Positions 43,194 through 52,242 of a stretch of 64,000 nt of DNA are shown piece by piece. The DNA is from Cloacimonetes bacterium UBA3541 (GTDB taxonomy: Bacteria > Cloacimonadota > Cloacimonadia > Cloacimonadales > Cloacimonadaceae), in contig DFOM01000017.1 in the NCBI GenBank assembly GCA_002376725.1, positions 17,308 through 81,307 of the forward strand, given 5' to 3'. A program made the position numbers and the translations under genes. Each line of letters starts with the position of its first letter. The first letter of the stretch is position 1. The notes under the pieces are model-generated. The model was not told where the DNA came from and made no database searches. It was given only the letters and a program-made list of their open reading frames with translations.

Positions 43194-44834
43194 ATGCATT
43201 TTAGATGCTGCTTTATTTTTCTTCTGCTAGGAGGTTTAATCTCTCTTTTATTTCCTATTCTACTTGATGCTGAAATTGTAATCAATGAGGTCTGTTATGA
43301 CCCCCAAGGACCTGATTCAGGTTATGAATGGATAGAACTTTATAATAATGGTAATGAAGACATAAACTTACAGGGAGCAAAAATTTTATGTGGAGGAAGA
43401 ACTTTCCAGTTGGTATATGAATTACCATCCTTTATCCTGCGAGCTCATCGTTTTCTTCTTATTGGCGAATCTCAGATTACTCAAGCACAATTAATAACTC
43501 CTTTAGGATTTCAAAATGGAGGTGCTGAAACGGATGGCATCCGTTATGTAAGCCCTGATGGAACTTACACTGATACTATACTTTATGATTCTCCAAACAC
43601 CAATCAACTGCCAGATGATACAGGCGTTACGGGCTCTGCTTTTGCTCCTGATGTCCCAGAAGGATATTCTCTAGCAAGAATAATTGACGGTCTGGACACC
43701 AATAATTGCGAACTTGATTTCCTATCTGAAAGCCATCCCACTCCAGGATTTCCCAATCATCGCTATATAGATTATGCTCTTCTCGCTCCTGAGGTGTATC
43801 TTTCAGATGATTTTTGGTATTATCAAGTAGTAGTAAAGAATATATCTTTATTTTCTACAAATGAAACTGCGGACCTGAACATCTTTTTGGATGAAGTTTC
43901 TATTGCTGAATACATTATTCCTGAAATTGCTGCAGATGATTCTTTAATGTATGAAGGAATCATCCCTCTAGCAGATGATTATAATCATTTGGTAAAGTTT
44001 GTTTTAACTCTAGCAGATGACCCTGATTTATCCAACAATCAATATTCTACCTGGTTATGGGAAATTGAGCCTCAACTTCCTGTTATCAATGAAATTATGT
44101 ATAATCCTCAAACCGGTTTACAGGAATGGATTGAAATCTGGGCAATTGATGCTGCTTCGGGAAATTACACGCTAAAAGATCAAGCTGAAAATCAGTGTTC
44201 CTTCTCGCTCCCTGCTTCCTCAGGTTATTTTATCCTCTGTCCAAATTCAGACATTTTTATATCTCAGTATCCCAGCTGTCCAGCTTCATCTGTGCTACAA
44301 TCAAGTGGCTGGACCTTACTTAATAACGATGAAGATTCTTTATATCTCTTTGATGAAGAACAAAATCTCCTTGACCAGATGTCTTATGTCGGAGATAATT
44401 CTCATAAAGGCATATCTCTGGAACGCTATCTAACAGAATCTCAGGAACCTAGGTGGCGTTATTGTTTAAATGAATTGGGCTCCACTCCTGGAAATCCGAA
44501 TAGCCAGGCACCTTCCATTCCGCCATTTTCTGGCAATTTTCACCTTACAGGAAGTCCTTGTAATCCCCAAAAGGATGAGCACATAAATCTCTACTACAAA
44601 TTAGACCCAGATCAGAGTTATGTTCATTGCTATATTTATGATAGACAAGGTAGAAAAGTTCGTGTTTTAGCTGATAATTTAATGGTTTCTTCTGAAGGAA
44701 TATTAACTTGGGATGGTAAAGATTCTTCTGGTAAATATCTTTCCCGAGGTTTATATTTCATCTTTTGGAAATCAAAAGCTATCAACGGAGGAAAGATTTT
44801 AAACCGGCAATTTTCAGTTGTATTATACTATTAA
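43194..44834 (+). CDS. Secreted lamin-tail-domain protein with FlgD-like C-terminus
   Basis: A 546-residue exported protein. A hydrophobic signal (about 1-26, LLGGLISLLFPILLDA) is followed by a lamin-tail (LTD) domain (EIVINEVCYDPQG, YEWIELYNNG), a CARDB-like Ig domain (about 195-300), a second LTD (INEIMYNPQTG, EWIEIW) and a C-terminal FlgD/NYPNPF-type Ig domain (about 460-546: YDRQGRKVRVL, WDGKDSSGKYLSRGLYF). The last is like the sorting domain of FCB-group secretion systems. Likely surface or secreted; binding partner unknown. It begins 23 bases after glgP without a clear ribosome-binding site. Confidence 0.8.
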   Translation: MHFRCCFIFLLLGGLISLLFPILLDAEIVINEVCYDPQGPDSGYEWIELYNNGNEDINLQGAKILCGGRTFQLVYELPSFILRAHRFLLIGESQITQAQLITPLGFQNGGAETDGIRYVSPDGTYTDTILYDSPNTNQLPDDTGVTGSAFAPDVPEGYSLARIIDGLDTNNCELDFLSESHPTPGFPNHRYIDYALLAPEVYLSDDFWYYQVVVKNISLFSTNETADLNIFLDEVSIAEYIIPEIAADDSLMYEGIIPLADDYNHLVKFVLTLADDPDLSNNQYSTWLWEIEPQLPVINEIMYNPQTGLQEWIEIWAIDAASGNYTLKDQAENQCSFSLPASSGYFILCPNSDIFISQYPSCPASSVLQSSGWTLLNNDEDSLYLFDEEQNLLDQMSYVGDNSHKGISLERYLTESQEPRWRYCLNELGSTPGNPNSQAPSIPPFSGNFHLTGSPCNPQKDEHINLYYKLDPDQSYVHCYIYDRQGRKVRVLADNLMVSSEGILTWDGKDSSGKYLSRGLYFIFWKSKAINGGKILNRQFSVVLYY

Positions 44835-44844
44835 GAGGTGATTT

Positions 44845-46386
44845 ATGGTAGGAATTGTAATAACTTACACTACACTTGGTATAGATGGATTACAGCTCAC
44901 AGTAGAATGCGATGCCTCGGGACATACATTTGGTGTCAATATCGTTGGAATGGCTTCTAATGCTGTAAAAGAAAGTAAAGATCGGATTTTTACCGCTATA
45001 AATAATTCCGGATTTCAAACTCCTATTAAACGATTTACCGTCAATCTTGCTCCAGCTGATATCAAAAAAGAAAGCGCTTCAATTGATTTACCTATTGCTA
45101 TTGCCGTCCTGCAAAGCATAAAACAGGTACCAGAAGAATATCTCACTAAAACAGCATTTATTGGAGAACTTTCACTGGACGGTAACTTAAGACCGGTTAA
45201 TGGTGTGCTTCCCATAGCTTTAGCCGCAAAAAAAGATGGGATAGATACCCTGGTTCTCCCTTATGAAAATGCTGATGAAGCTGCTATAATAGAAGACTTG
45301 ACCGTTATTCCTGTCACTTCCTTACGAGAAACGATTCAGTATCTTCGTAAAGAGATTGATATTACACCTGCCTCGGTGGATAGAGATAAAATTTTCTCTG
45401 TTTTAAATGATTTCAAGATAGATATGAGCGATGTCAAAGGTCAATATCAGGTGAAAAGAGCTCTGGAAGTTTCTGCAGCGGGAGGACATAATATCTTGAT
45501 GATTGGACCTCCTGGTAGTGGAAAAACTATGCTTGCGCGTCGTGTTCCTACTATTCTACCTGAACTTTCTCTAAATGAAGCTCTGGAAGCTACCAAAATC
45601 CATTCTGTTGCTGGCTATTCTAAATACTTCCGCAATGGTATACTGACCACTCGCCCTTTCCGGGCTCCACATCATACTATAAGTGATATAGCTTTAATCG
45701 GAGGAGGTGCTTTCCCTCGTCCAGGTGAAGTTTCTCTTGCTCATAGAGGTGTCCTTTTCCTGGATGAATTACCAGAATTTAAACGTGGAGTTCTGGAAGT
45801 GCTTCGTCAACCCCTGGAAGATGGAATAGTAACTATCTCAAGAGCTGCTTTTAGCCTCACTTTCCCAGCTGAATTTATGCTTATCGCTTCTATGAATCCC
45901 TGTCCCTGTGGCTACTTCGGTTCTAATATACCTAATCATATCTGCAATTGTGACTTTGGTGCTATCCAAAGATATCGCAGTAGAATTTCAGGACCTCTAC
46001 TTGACAGAATAGACATCCATGTGGAAGTCCCAACAGTTAGTTATGCTGACCTTACCTCTCTCCCTACAGGTGATAATTCATCTATAATCCGAGATAGAGT
46101 AAACAAAGCTCGCTCTATCCAACACCAACGATATGCACAGGAAGGTATCTATTGTAATGCTCAGATGAGTTCTAAATTACTCCGTAAATACTGTAAAATT
46201 GACCTCCAGAGCCAAGCTCTTATGCAAAATGCTATTGACCACCTCGGTTACTCCGCTCGTGTATTTGACCGTATCTTGAAAGTCGCTCGTACTATAGCTG
46301 ACCTGGAAGAAAAAGAAAATATCACCAGTGACCATATCTCTGAAGCTATACAATATCGCACTCTGGATAGAAAATATTGGAGCTAA
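44845..46386 (+). CDS. comM: ComM/YifB-family AAA+ ATPase
   Basis: A 513-residue AAA+ protein of the Mg-chelatase-like group. The N-terminal ChlI-like domain (GIDGLQLTVECDASG, NLAPADIKKESASIDLP) precedes the ATPase core: Walker A GPPGSGKTML near residue 220, the YSK-FR-PFRAPHHTISD segment, Walker B LFLDELPEF and a CNCD/CPCG Cys motif, then a C-terminal helical domain. In Vibrio and Haemophilus ComM is a branch-migration helicase in natural transformation; a ComEA-like gene lies nearby (47018-47749), convergent to it. GAGGTGA precedes the ATG. Confidence 0.93.
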   Translation: MVGIVITYTTLGIDGLQLTVECDASGHTFGVNIVGMASNAVKESKDRIFTAINNSGFQTPIKRFTVNLAPADIKKESASIDLPIAIAVLQSIKQVPEEYLTKTAFIGELSLDGNLRPVNGVLPIALAAKKDGIDTLVLPYENADEAAIIEDLTVIPVTSLRETIQYLRKEIDITPASVDRDKIFSVLNDFKIDMSDVKGQYQVKRALEVSAAGGHNILMIGPPGSGKTMLARRVPTILPELSLNEALEATKIHSVAGYSKYFRNGILTTRPFRAPHHTISDIALIGGGAFPRPGEVSLAHRGVLFLDELPEFKRGVLEVLRQPLEDGIVTISRAAFSLTFPAEFMLIASMNPCPCGYFGSNIPNHICNCDFGAIQRYRSRISGPLLDRIDIHVEVPTVSYADLTSLPTGDNSSIIRDRVNKARSIQHQRYAQEGIYCNAQMSSKLLRKYCKIDLQSQALMQNAIDHLGYSARVFDRILKVARTIADLEEKENITSDHISEAIQYRTLDRKYWS

Positions 46387-46623
46387 TATTAGCAGATAAA
46401 TAAATTATGCTTTTTGACCTTTTGAGTAGGCAATATCCATAATTTTAATAATTATAAATTTACCTGTTTCAACTGACCAATAATCCTGATTTGTACTGAT
46501 TTTAAGACTTTAAGTAAGATAAATAAGAATATTTTTAAAAAAATAATTAGAATGATAAAAAACATATTTATTTGATATTTATTTAGTGTGCATGTTTTAT
46601 AAAAATAATAAAGGAAGTATCAA

Positions 46624-46893
46624 ATGGAACCAGAAAGAATGGATTATTATTTTCAAAAAGACATAGCTCCCGTAATGAGTATAGGGCAATGGCTGGTAAC
46701 TTTTTTATTGATGGCTATACCGATAGTAAACATTATTATGATTATAGTCTGGTTAGCCAGCAAAAATGAGAATCCCAACAGAAAGAATTGGGTATTAGCT
46801 TATTTAATTGTTATTGCAATATCTGTTGTATTAACCTTTATTATTTTTGGCTCTGTTGCTTCATTTTTCTCTGCAATAGGAAGTATTCTGTAA
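46624..46893 (+). CDS. Small two-span membrane protein
   Basis: 89 residues with hydrophobic spans at about 17-42 and 55-85. The PIVNIIMIIVWLAS-KNENPNRKNW phrase between the spans is a pattern I recognise from small conserved bacterial membrane proteins of unknown function. GGAAG lies seven bases before the ATG. It stands alone, 237 bases after comM, convergent to the ComEA-like gene. Confidence 0.6.
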   Translation: MEPERMDYYFQKDIAPVMSIGQWLVTFLLMAIPIVNIIMIIVWLASKNENPNRKNWVLAYLIVIAISVVLTFIIFGSVASFFSAIGSIL

Positions 46894-47017
46894 CTCAGCA
46901 GTAATAGTAAAAAGCTCTTTGCCTGAAAGTATTATCGTTGTTCCCTTAATAAAATTGAGGTAAATGGAAAGTATAATTTTTTTGGATAAGAGAGGACTTT
47001 AGTTCCAGAAATTATAG

Positions 47018-47749
47018 TCACACCTTAATGCGAGAGCGAATCTTTTCCAGCGTTTTAGGTCCAATCCCTTTAACATTAAGGATATCCTCCACCGAATTAA
47101 ATTTACCGTTTTGATTGCGATAATCAATAATAGCTTGAGCTTTAACTTCGCCAATACCAGGTAAGGTACAAAGTTCTTCTATTTCAGCGGTATTGATATT
47201 AACGATATTGGTTAACTGACTTTTGGGAACTGAGGTAGAACCAGTTTTTTTCTTTAAATCAGCGGTTTTGCTAGTTGATGAGGTTTTATCGGCTGTATTA
47301 TCTTGATTAGATAGTGATATTTTAAAGGTATCCTGTCCGGAAATCGTAAGATTTTCGGGAGTAAATTGAGGATTTCCAAAAAGTAGTAAAGAGGGCAACA
47401 TCTTCGCTAAGGTTTTTTCTCCAATACCCTTTATCTGGAGAAGGTCGTCTGTACTTTTAAAACCGTATTGATTACGATAGTCAATGATATCCTGAGCTCG
47501 TTTTTCTCCTATTCCAGGTAAAAGAATCAATTCTTCTTTAGAAGCAGTTCGGATATCAATCTGAATAGGTTTATCTTCTTGAACTGCATTAACCAGTTCT
47601 TGCGTGTTTTCTGGGATAGTGGATTTTTTAGCTGAAAGATGTTGTAAACCATCAAATTGTCCCAGGATAAAACCCAAGAGGGCAAGTCCACAAATAGCTA
47701 AAAGTGCCTTTTGTTCCTGCTTGGTAAGAAATTTATTCAGAAATTTCAT
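47018..47749 (-). CDS. ComEA-like protein with two helix-hairpin-helix domains
   Basis: A 243-residue membrane-anchored DNA-binding protein. One N-terminal span (about 14-31), a variable linker, and two HhH pairs: LPGIGEKRAQDIIDYRNQYG / IKGIGEKTL (about 75-125) and LPGIGEVKAQAIIDYRNQNG / VKGIGPKTL (about 190-240), separated by a Ser/Thr/Lys-rich stretch. Usual ComEA has one such pair; the duplicated form is unusual. ComEA binds incoming DNA in the periplasm. The ATG at 47749 has GAAGG at the right distance; an upstream GTG at 47755 is less likely. It is convergent with the comM side of the map. Confidence 0.8.
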   Translation of the reverse strand: MKFLNKFLTKQEQKALLAICGLALLGFILGQFDGLQHLSAKKSTIPENTQELVNAVQEDKPIQIDIRTASKEELILLPGIGEKRAQDIIDYRNQYGFKSTDDLLQIKGIGEKTLAKMLPSLLLFGNPQFTPENLTISGQDTFKISLSNQDNTADKTSSTSKTADLKKKTGSTSVPKSQLTNIVNINTAEIEELCTLPGIGEVKAQAIIDYRNQNGKFNSVEDILNVKGIGPKTLEKIRSRIKV

Positions 47750-47789
47750 CTTCACCTTCCCCCTAAAGAGTTAGCTGTGAAAATAGTTT

Positions 47790-49118
47790 TTATTTAATCA
47801 ACAGCATTTTATATAAAGCTGAAGGTTGTTCTTTAAGCCTATAAAAATAAATTCCATTAACAAGGTATGAAGGAGCTATCCATTCTATCTTATTCTCTCC
47901 CTGATGAATAGGATGTGAATCAATTTCTGCTATCAGTTCTCCTTTTAAATTGAATATTTGAATGGTTGCATAACCTTCTTTATATGCCTTTACAGGAAAG
48001 GAAGTCATATTTTTAAAAGGATTGGGATAGTTCCTCTGAAGAGTCATAACTAGAGGAACCTGGGAAATATCATCTGATACAGGGTCGGTAGTATAGCAAA
48101 CAAAAGGAATAATAAAAGTGCCAAGATGGGAAGAAGTAATCTCAAAATGAAAATGAGCAGTTCCACTGGCACCAACCATCAGATTAAGATGGAAGCCTTT
48201 TGCTTCACCTGAAGCCAGTGTTAATGGCATAGCAATGCTGCCTGGATAGCAGTTTCCTTCTTCATCGCAATAATTGAAATACCAGTTAGCAGGAGCATTA
48301 TCTACCACAATTCTCATATTAAAATTTTCTGCTGCTCCTAAATTGAATATCCATAATGGTTCAGAAAGAAAATTGGTATTAGATTCACAGACAATATTAT
48401 TTCCATCCCAGTTATAGGCACAACGCAAATAGTAATCTGGAAGAGGAAGCGTGGAAGTGCTTTGCAAAATAACTTGATTACTAACTTCCACAAAAGCGGC
48501 TGCCCAGAGATTATCTGGATTGCTATCAGGACTAAGAGTGAAATTATCATTAAAAGTTACTTCAGTTCCTACTCCAGCTAAATTTATATTATGCCAAAGA
48601 AACTGACACGCCACATTATTATAAGCATTCATATTGCTCTGCACTAAGACCAACCCCAATTTCTGATTAATCAAGGATAATTCAGGATCAATTAATTTAA
48701 CAGTTACGGTAATAGCTCCAGTTTCAGGATTAAAGCTGGTAATATCCATTTTTAGTGGTGAGGCAGAAAACTTATAATTATTAACTATATTGCTATAAGT
48801 ATTGGATTCTGGTTCACCTAAAACCGAATTCTCACGGTTAAAAAAGATTGTTGGATAAACTTCCACGCTTAAATCACTGATCCGTTGTTCCACACTCACA
48901 CTACCCAAATTAATGTCATCGTGAAACAAATTTGCAGCAATAAATTCCCCCCTATTAGTGTTATTCAGGACCTCATTTAATTGAAAAAGGGCAAGATCAC
49001 ATTCATTAGTTCCCTGAACTACACATAACTCAGCCAAAGTAGTGCGAGGAAAGTAGTTTGGAACAGCTGAAAGCATAGCTATGCTTGATAGTAGTATAAG
49101 AATAAATATTTTTTTCAT
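47790..49118 (-). CDS. Secreted protein with Omp28-like N-terminus and NYPNPF sorting domain
   Basis: A 442-residue exported protein (signal about 1-18, start ATG at 49118; a GTG at 49127 is also open). The first 100 residues (RTTLAELCVVQGTNECDLALFQL, EVYPTIFF) look like a degenerate thioredoxin/Omp28 fold with Cys residues seven apart instead of CxxC. A middle beta-rich region follows, and the last ~85 residues form a NYPNPF/FlgD-like C-terminal domain (LQRNYPNPFKNMTSF, IQIFNLKGELIAEI, NGIYFYRLK). Eight Cys in total. Last gene of the five-gene redox cluster, 13 bases after the barrel gene. Confidence 0.7.
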   Translation of the reverse strand: MKKIFILILLSSIAMLSAVPNYFPRTTLAELCVVQGTNECDLALFQLNEVLNNTNRGEFIAANLFHDDINLGSVSVEQRISDLSVEVYPTIFFNRENSVLGEPESNTYSNIVNNYKFSASPLKMDITSFNPETGAITVTVKLIDPELSLINQKLGLVLVQSNMNAYNNVACQFLWHNINLAGVGTEVTFNDNFTLSPDSNPDNLWAAAFVEVSNQVILQSTSTLPLPDYYLRCAYNWDGNNIVCESNTNFLSEPLWIFNLGAAENFNMRIVVDNAPANWYFNYCDEEGNCYPGSIAMPLTLASGEAKGFHLNLMVGASGTAHFHFEITSSHLGTFIIPFVCYTTDPVSDDISQVPLVMTLQRNYPNPFKNMTSFPVKAYKEGYATIQIFNLKGELIAEIDSHPIHQGENKIEWIAPSYLVNGIYFYRLKEQPSALYKMLLIK

Positions 49119-49131
49119 AATCAGCACCTCT

Positions 49132-50583
49132 TTAAAAACGGGTGTTTATTTCCAATTTTATACCGGAAAATGGAGCCACATAACGGCAAATCCCATTGCG
49201 ACACACTTTTCCACCGGCTTCTTTTCCTACAAAAAGAAGGATATCTGTCTCTGGGAAAAGTGGATATTTTAATTCTATTGAAGGCATATAACGACTTTGA
49301 GTTATATACGAAAAATCTTTCCACCAACTTTGTAAAGCTAGAGCAGCAGACAGTTTATTAAAGCTGGTCTCAAGCTGAAACTTTGGTTCATAATGCGAAG
49401 TTTCAACATCATAGACCTGCTTTTCTACTATTTTAAATTCTCCGGATAAGGTAAGAGGATTTTTCTTGGCTGGAATTTGTAGATTAAAAGCCGGATAGGA
49501 TTCCTTTTGCCAGTGACTCAAAATTTCATCTATCTTCTCTATCTGACTGTAGGAAATAGAAGCAGTAGTTAAATCCCTATTCCAATCCAGACTAACAAAG
49601 AAATCATTCGTTTTTATCTTATGATTGTGATTCCAGGCTTCTGCATAGTCCAGATAAAGGGTATAGTATTTTAAGAATTCAAAGCTAATCCAGCCCTGCA
49701 ATCCTTCTTCATCTAAGCCCGAACTTTGATTATCCGCCAGAGTTTCATTATGATGATTGGCTAAGGGGATATCTTGCAGATGGTTAAAGTAATCAAAATC
49801 CTCATAGTACTTATAAGCTCCACCTACTTGGAAGGGACCCCAAAAAGTGCTTAGATTGCCATAGATAGAAGTTCCATCATCATTACTATACTCTTTAAAG
49901 CGTTGAGCCAGTTCTATGGAAGCATCCATCCAATCCTCTTGAAAAGAAGCCCTTCCACCCAGAATATTGTCTTGTTTATAGGAGGAACCTATAAATGACT
50001 GTAGGGAAAGAACGCTTACTCCCAGAGTTAGGGGTTTCAAAACTGGATACTGAAGGTCTGCTCCATAAGCTAGATCCAATTTTCCCCGATTTATAGGATT
50101 ATTATAAGCGGTATAGAGAGCTTTAACTCGCAGGTTATTATCATAGGAAAAGCGAAAACCATTCACCCGATAATCTTCATCCATCTCCAGGTCTTGATAA
50201 CTTCTAAAAATCAGTCCACTACCAAAAGTTTCTTCCATTGTTCCAACATAAACCTGATAATTGTTTCGGTTATAAATGGCATAAAGTTCTTTCCAGCCAA
50301 GATTTAAGCGGTCAGGATTAAGCTCCGCTAAAAGATCACTTTGCTCAATGCTATATTTAGGAAGTTCAGCAATAAACTTCATTCCGAAACTAAAATCTTT
50401 ATACCCAAGATTAAAGGCAAAGGAATCGTAAAAATAGCTATGCAAAGAATCTGAAACAGCTCTATAGACAAAACTGGCTTGATTCAGACCATTTAAAGTC
50501 AGGATATTTTGAGCTGAAATAAAAGTTATTCCTGCAAGACAGAAAAGCAGTAATAAAATTACTCGTTTTCGCAATCTGGACAT
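49132..50583 (-). CDS. Outer-membrane beta-barrel protein (DUF6029-like)
   Basis: A 483-residue exported protein: basic start (MSRLRKRV), hydrophobic signal, then amphipathic strands throughout (short Tyr/Phe/Trp-alternating segments) ending in ITRF-type aromatic C-terminus, as expected of a barrel. The wording (VGKEAGGKVCRNGICRY near the end) resembles the DUF6029 family of Bacteroidetes. The only two Cys of the mature protein are in that VCRNGIC stretch. The start is uncertain (an ATG at 50601 is also possible); both overlap the end of the thioredoxin gene. Substrate unknown. Confidence 0.65.
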   Translation of the reverse strand: MSRLRKRVILLLLFCLAGITFISAQNILTLNGLNQASFVYRAVSDSLHSYFYDSFAFNLGYKDFSFGMKFIAELPKYSIEQSDLLAELNPDRLNLGWKELYAIYNRNNYQVYVGTMEETFGSGLIFRSYQDLEMDEDYRVNGFRFSYDNNLRVKALYTAYNNPINRGKLDLAYGADLQYPVLKPLTLGVSVLSLQSFIGSSYKQDNILGGRASFQEDWMDASIELAQRFKEYSNDDGTSIYGNLSTFWGPFQVGGAYKYYEDFDYFNHLQDIPLANHHNETLADNQSSGLDEEGLQGWISFEFLKYYTLYLDYAEAWNHNHKIKTNDFFVSLDWNRDLTTASISYSQIEKIDEILSHWQKESYPAFNLQIPAKKNPLTLSGEFKIVEKQVYDVETSHYEPKFQLETSFNKLSAALALQSWWKDFSYITQSRYMPSIELKYPLFPETDILLFVGKEAGGKVCRNGICRYVAPFSGIKLEINTRF

Positions 50584-51095
50584 TTTCCGGTGCAGGTGCA
50601 TTCTTCTTTCTCTTCGTGTGCTAGACCTAAAAGTTTACGGATCTGATGTTCATATTCTTTTTCTACACCCGGTTCATAACCGAGATGAGAATAGATAATT
50701 TCTCCGGTTTTATCTAAGATGAAGGTATGAGGTGGATTTTCCACATTTAGTTTTTTTGCTAAGGTCTTATCTGGATCAAAGAGAGTGATAAAGTTATAGT
50801 TTTTACTTTTTAGATAGGCTTTTGCTTTGGGTTGAGCTTTCGGTGCATCCAGAGAAATTAACACTACGGTCAAGCTATCATATTTATTAACCAGTTCCTG
50901 TAAAGCAGGCATAGCTTGTTTACAGGATTGACAATAATCTGCCCAGAAGTCAATTATGATAGGTCCTTTACCTAAAAGTTCACTTAAGCTCACATTCTTG
51001 CCACTCTCATCAGGCAAACGAAAATCTGGCATCGCTTCAGCATATAACATTGCTGTCATAATCATGAGCAAACATAATAAAGTTAAATATTTCAT
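50559..51095 (-). CDS. TlpA/ResA-like thioredoxin with Cys-rich tail
   Basis: A 178-residue exported thiol-disulfide oxidoreductase. Start ATG at 51095 with AGGAG eight bases before it, hydrophobic signal (1-19), then the TlpA pattern MPDFRLPDESGKNVSLSEL and the active site Cys55-Gln-Ser-Cys58 (WADYCQSC), with HTFILDKTGEI and the cis-Pro region PPH. After the fold comes a tail with CTCTGKCPDC, a possible metal site. Likely gets electrons from the DsbD-like protein in the same operon and reduces or rearranges cysteines of envelope proteins. Confidence 0.85.
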   Translation of the reverse strand: MKYLTLLCLLMIMTAMLYAEAMPDFRLPDESGKNVSLSELLGKGPIIIDFWADYCQSCKQAMPALQELVNKYDSLTVVLISLDAPKAQPKAKAYLKSKNYNFITLFDPDKTLAKKLNVENPPHTFILDKTGEIIYSHLGYEPGVEKEYEHQIRKLLGLAHEEKEECTCTGKCPDCENE

Positions 51096-51123
51096 CTTGA
51101 TTCTCCTAATTTTATTTACTTTT

Positions 51124-52242
51124 TTAATATTTATGGTCAATGGCAATCTCTATTCCACTATGAATCTTGGCATTGTTCTCAAATATGGGAGGTTTGGTTT
51201 GAGCAAAAATAACAATTGCCGCATCATCAGGAATGGTTACCAACGAAGTTAAAGAAAAACTAATCGGTGAATTTAAATCTGCAGAAGTAAGAGTTTTACT
51301 TCCTTGAGCCAGCACCACATTACGCACATAGTCATAATTAGTGTTCTGGAAAGGAGAAACCTTATCAATCAAAGCATAATTCAGGTAAAGGTTATTTAAA
51401 TTCAAATCTTGATTTAGAAGTTGTAAAGTGATAGAACCTGAAACTTCATTACCATTTATACGAATAATTGGGTAAAGATATATAAAATCAGCATCTTTTT
51501 GAAGCAAACTCTGGATAGTGGTATCATATTCTGCAAGAATAGCTGGACTATTCCCCATCAGAACTGTTTCTCCTTGAATGATGGAACTGGGAAAGGGAGG
51601 ATAAGCATAATATTGATAGACCTCATCATTGGGAATAGCTAATTGGTCACTTATATGATGTTCCAGATAACTTATTCTTTGAGGATAAGCATCCTGCCAT
51701 TTATTCAATTTATTTTCTACTACGGGGCAATTGGGACAGGTGAGAAAAGTGAAATATTCTATTATAATATGTTCTTTAGTGGAAGGATAAGAACCGGAAA
51801 GTTGATTTCCTCTCAAGAACCATTTTCCTTCACGCCGTACAATATGTTCAGCACGAAAAAGGCTATCAACCAGCACGGTTGATTCTCTATCAGTTGTTAT
51901 AAGCAATCTCCAATCAGCTAAAGCGGTGCTATCGGAAAGCATCTCCGAGCTTAAAAGCGAGACCTCTGCTTGTGCTTGAGGTGCAACACTATAGATACTC
52001 TGTAACCAGTTTCTTATATCCTCTTTCTGTAATCCATAATACAGATAATCCTCGGCATAAAAGTTCATCACACTATCTATCAGATTCTCCGTTTGAGAAT
52101 TCAGAGTATCCTGTAGAGGAGAAAATAATTCGGTTTCTAAATTCACTATAACAGGTGGCTGAAAATTGTGAGTAAAACGGTCACAACTGGCAACAAATAA
52201 TATGGATACAAGACTTATAAGGAGAAATAGATTCCTTTTCAT
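51124..52242 (-). CDS. Omp28-like lipoprotein with CPNC thioredoxin domain
   Basis: A 372-residue lipoprotein: signal with lipobox VASC (Cys20), then about 130 residues of its own (helical, acidic), a thioredoxin-like domain with Cys169-Pro-Asn-Cys172 in YFTFLTCPNCPVV and a cis-Pro region (YPPFPSS), followed by a beta-rich Omp28-type C-terminal domain. It is attached to a membrane and probably handles disulfides. Its start overlaps the dsbD stop (ATGA), so both are made together. Role in cytochrome or outer-membrane protein maturation cannot be told from sequence. Confidence 0.75.
   Translation of the reverse strand: MKRNLFLLISLVSILFVASCDRFTHNFQPPVIVNLETELFSPLQDTLNSQTENLIDSVMNFYAEDYLYYGLQKEDIRNWLQSIYSVAPQAQAEVSLLSSEMLSDSTALADWRLLITTDRESTVLVDSLFRAEHIVRREGKWFLRGNQLSGSYPSTKEHIIIEYFTFLTCPNCPVVENKLNKWQDAYPQRISYLEHHISDQLAIPNDEVYQYYAYPPFPSSIIQGETVLMGNSPAILAEYDTTIQSLLQKDADFIYLYPIIRINGNEVSGSITLQLLNQDLNLNNLYLNYALIDKVSPFQNTNYDYVRNVVLAQGSKTLTSADLNSPISFSLTSLVTIPDDAAIVIFAQTKPPIFENNAKIHSGIEIAIDHKY

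Noticed and set aside
47750..47755. GTG start for the ComEA-like gene
   Set aside because: It sits directly on the GAAGG sequence; the ATG at 47749 has correct spacing.
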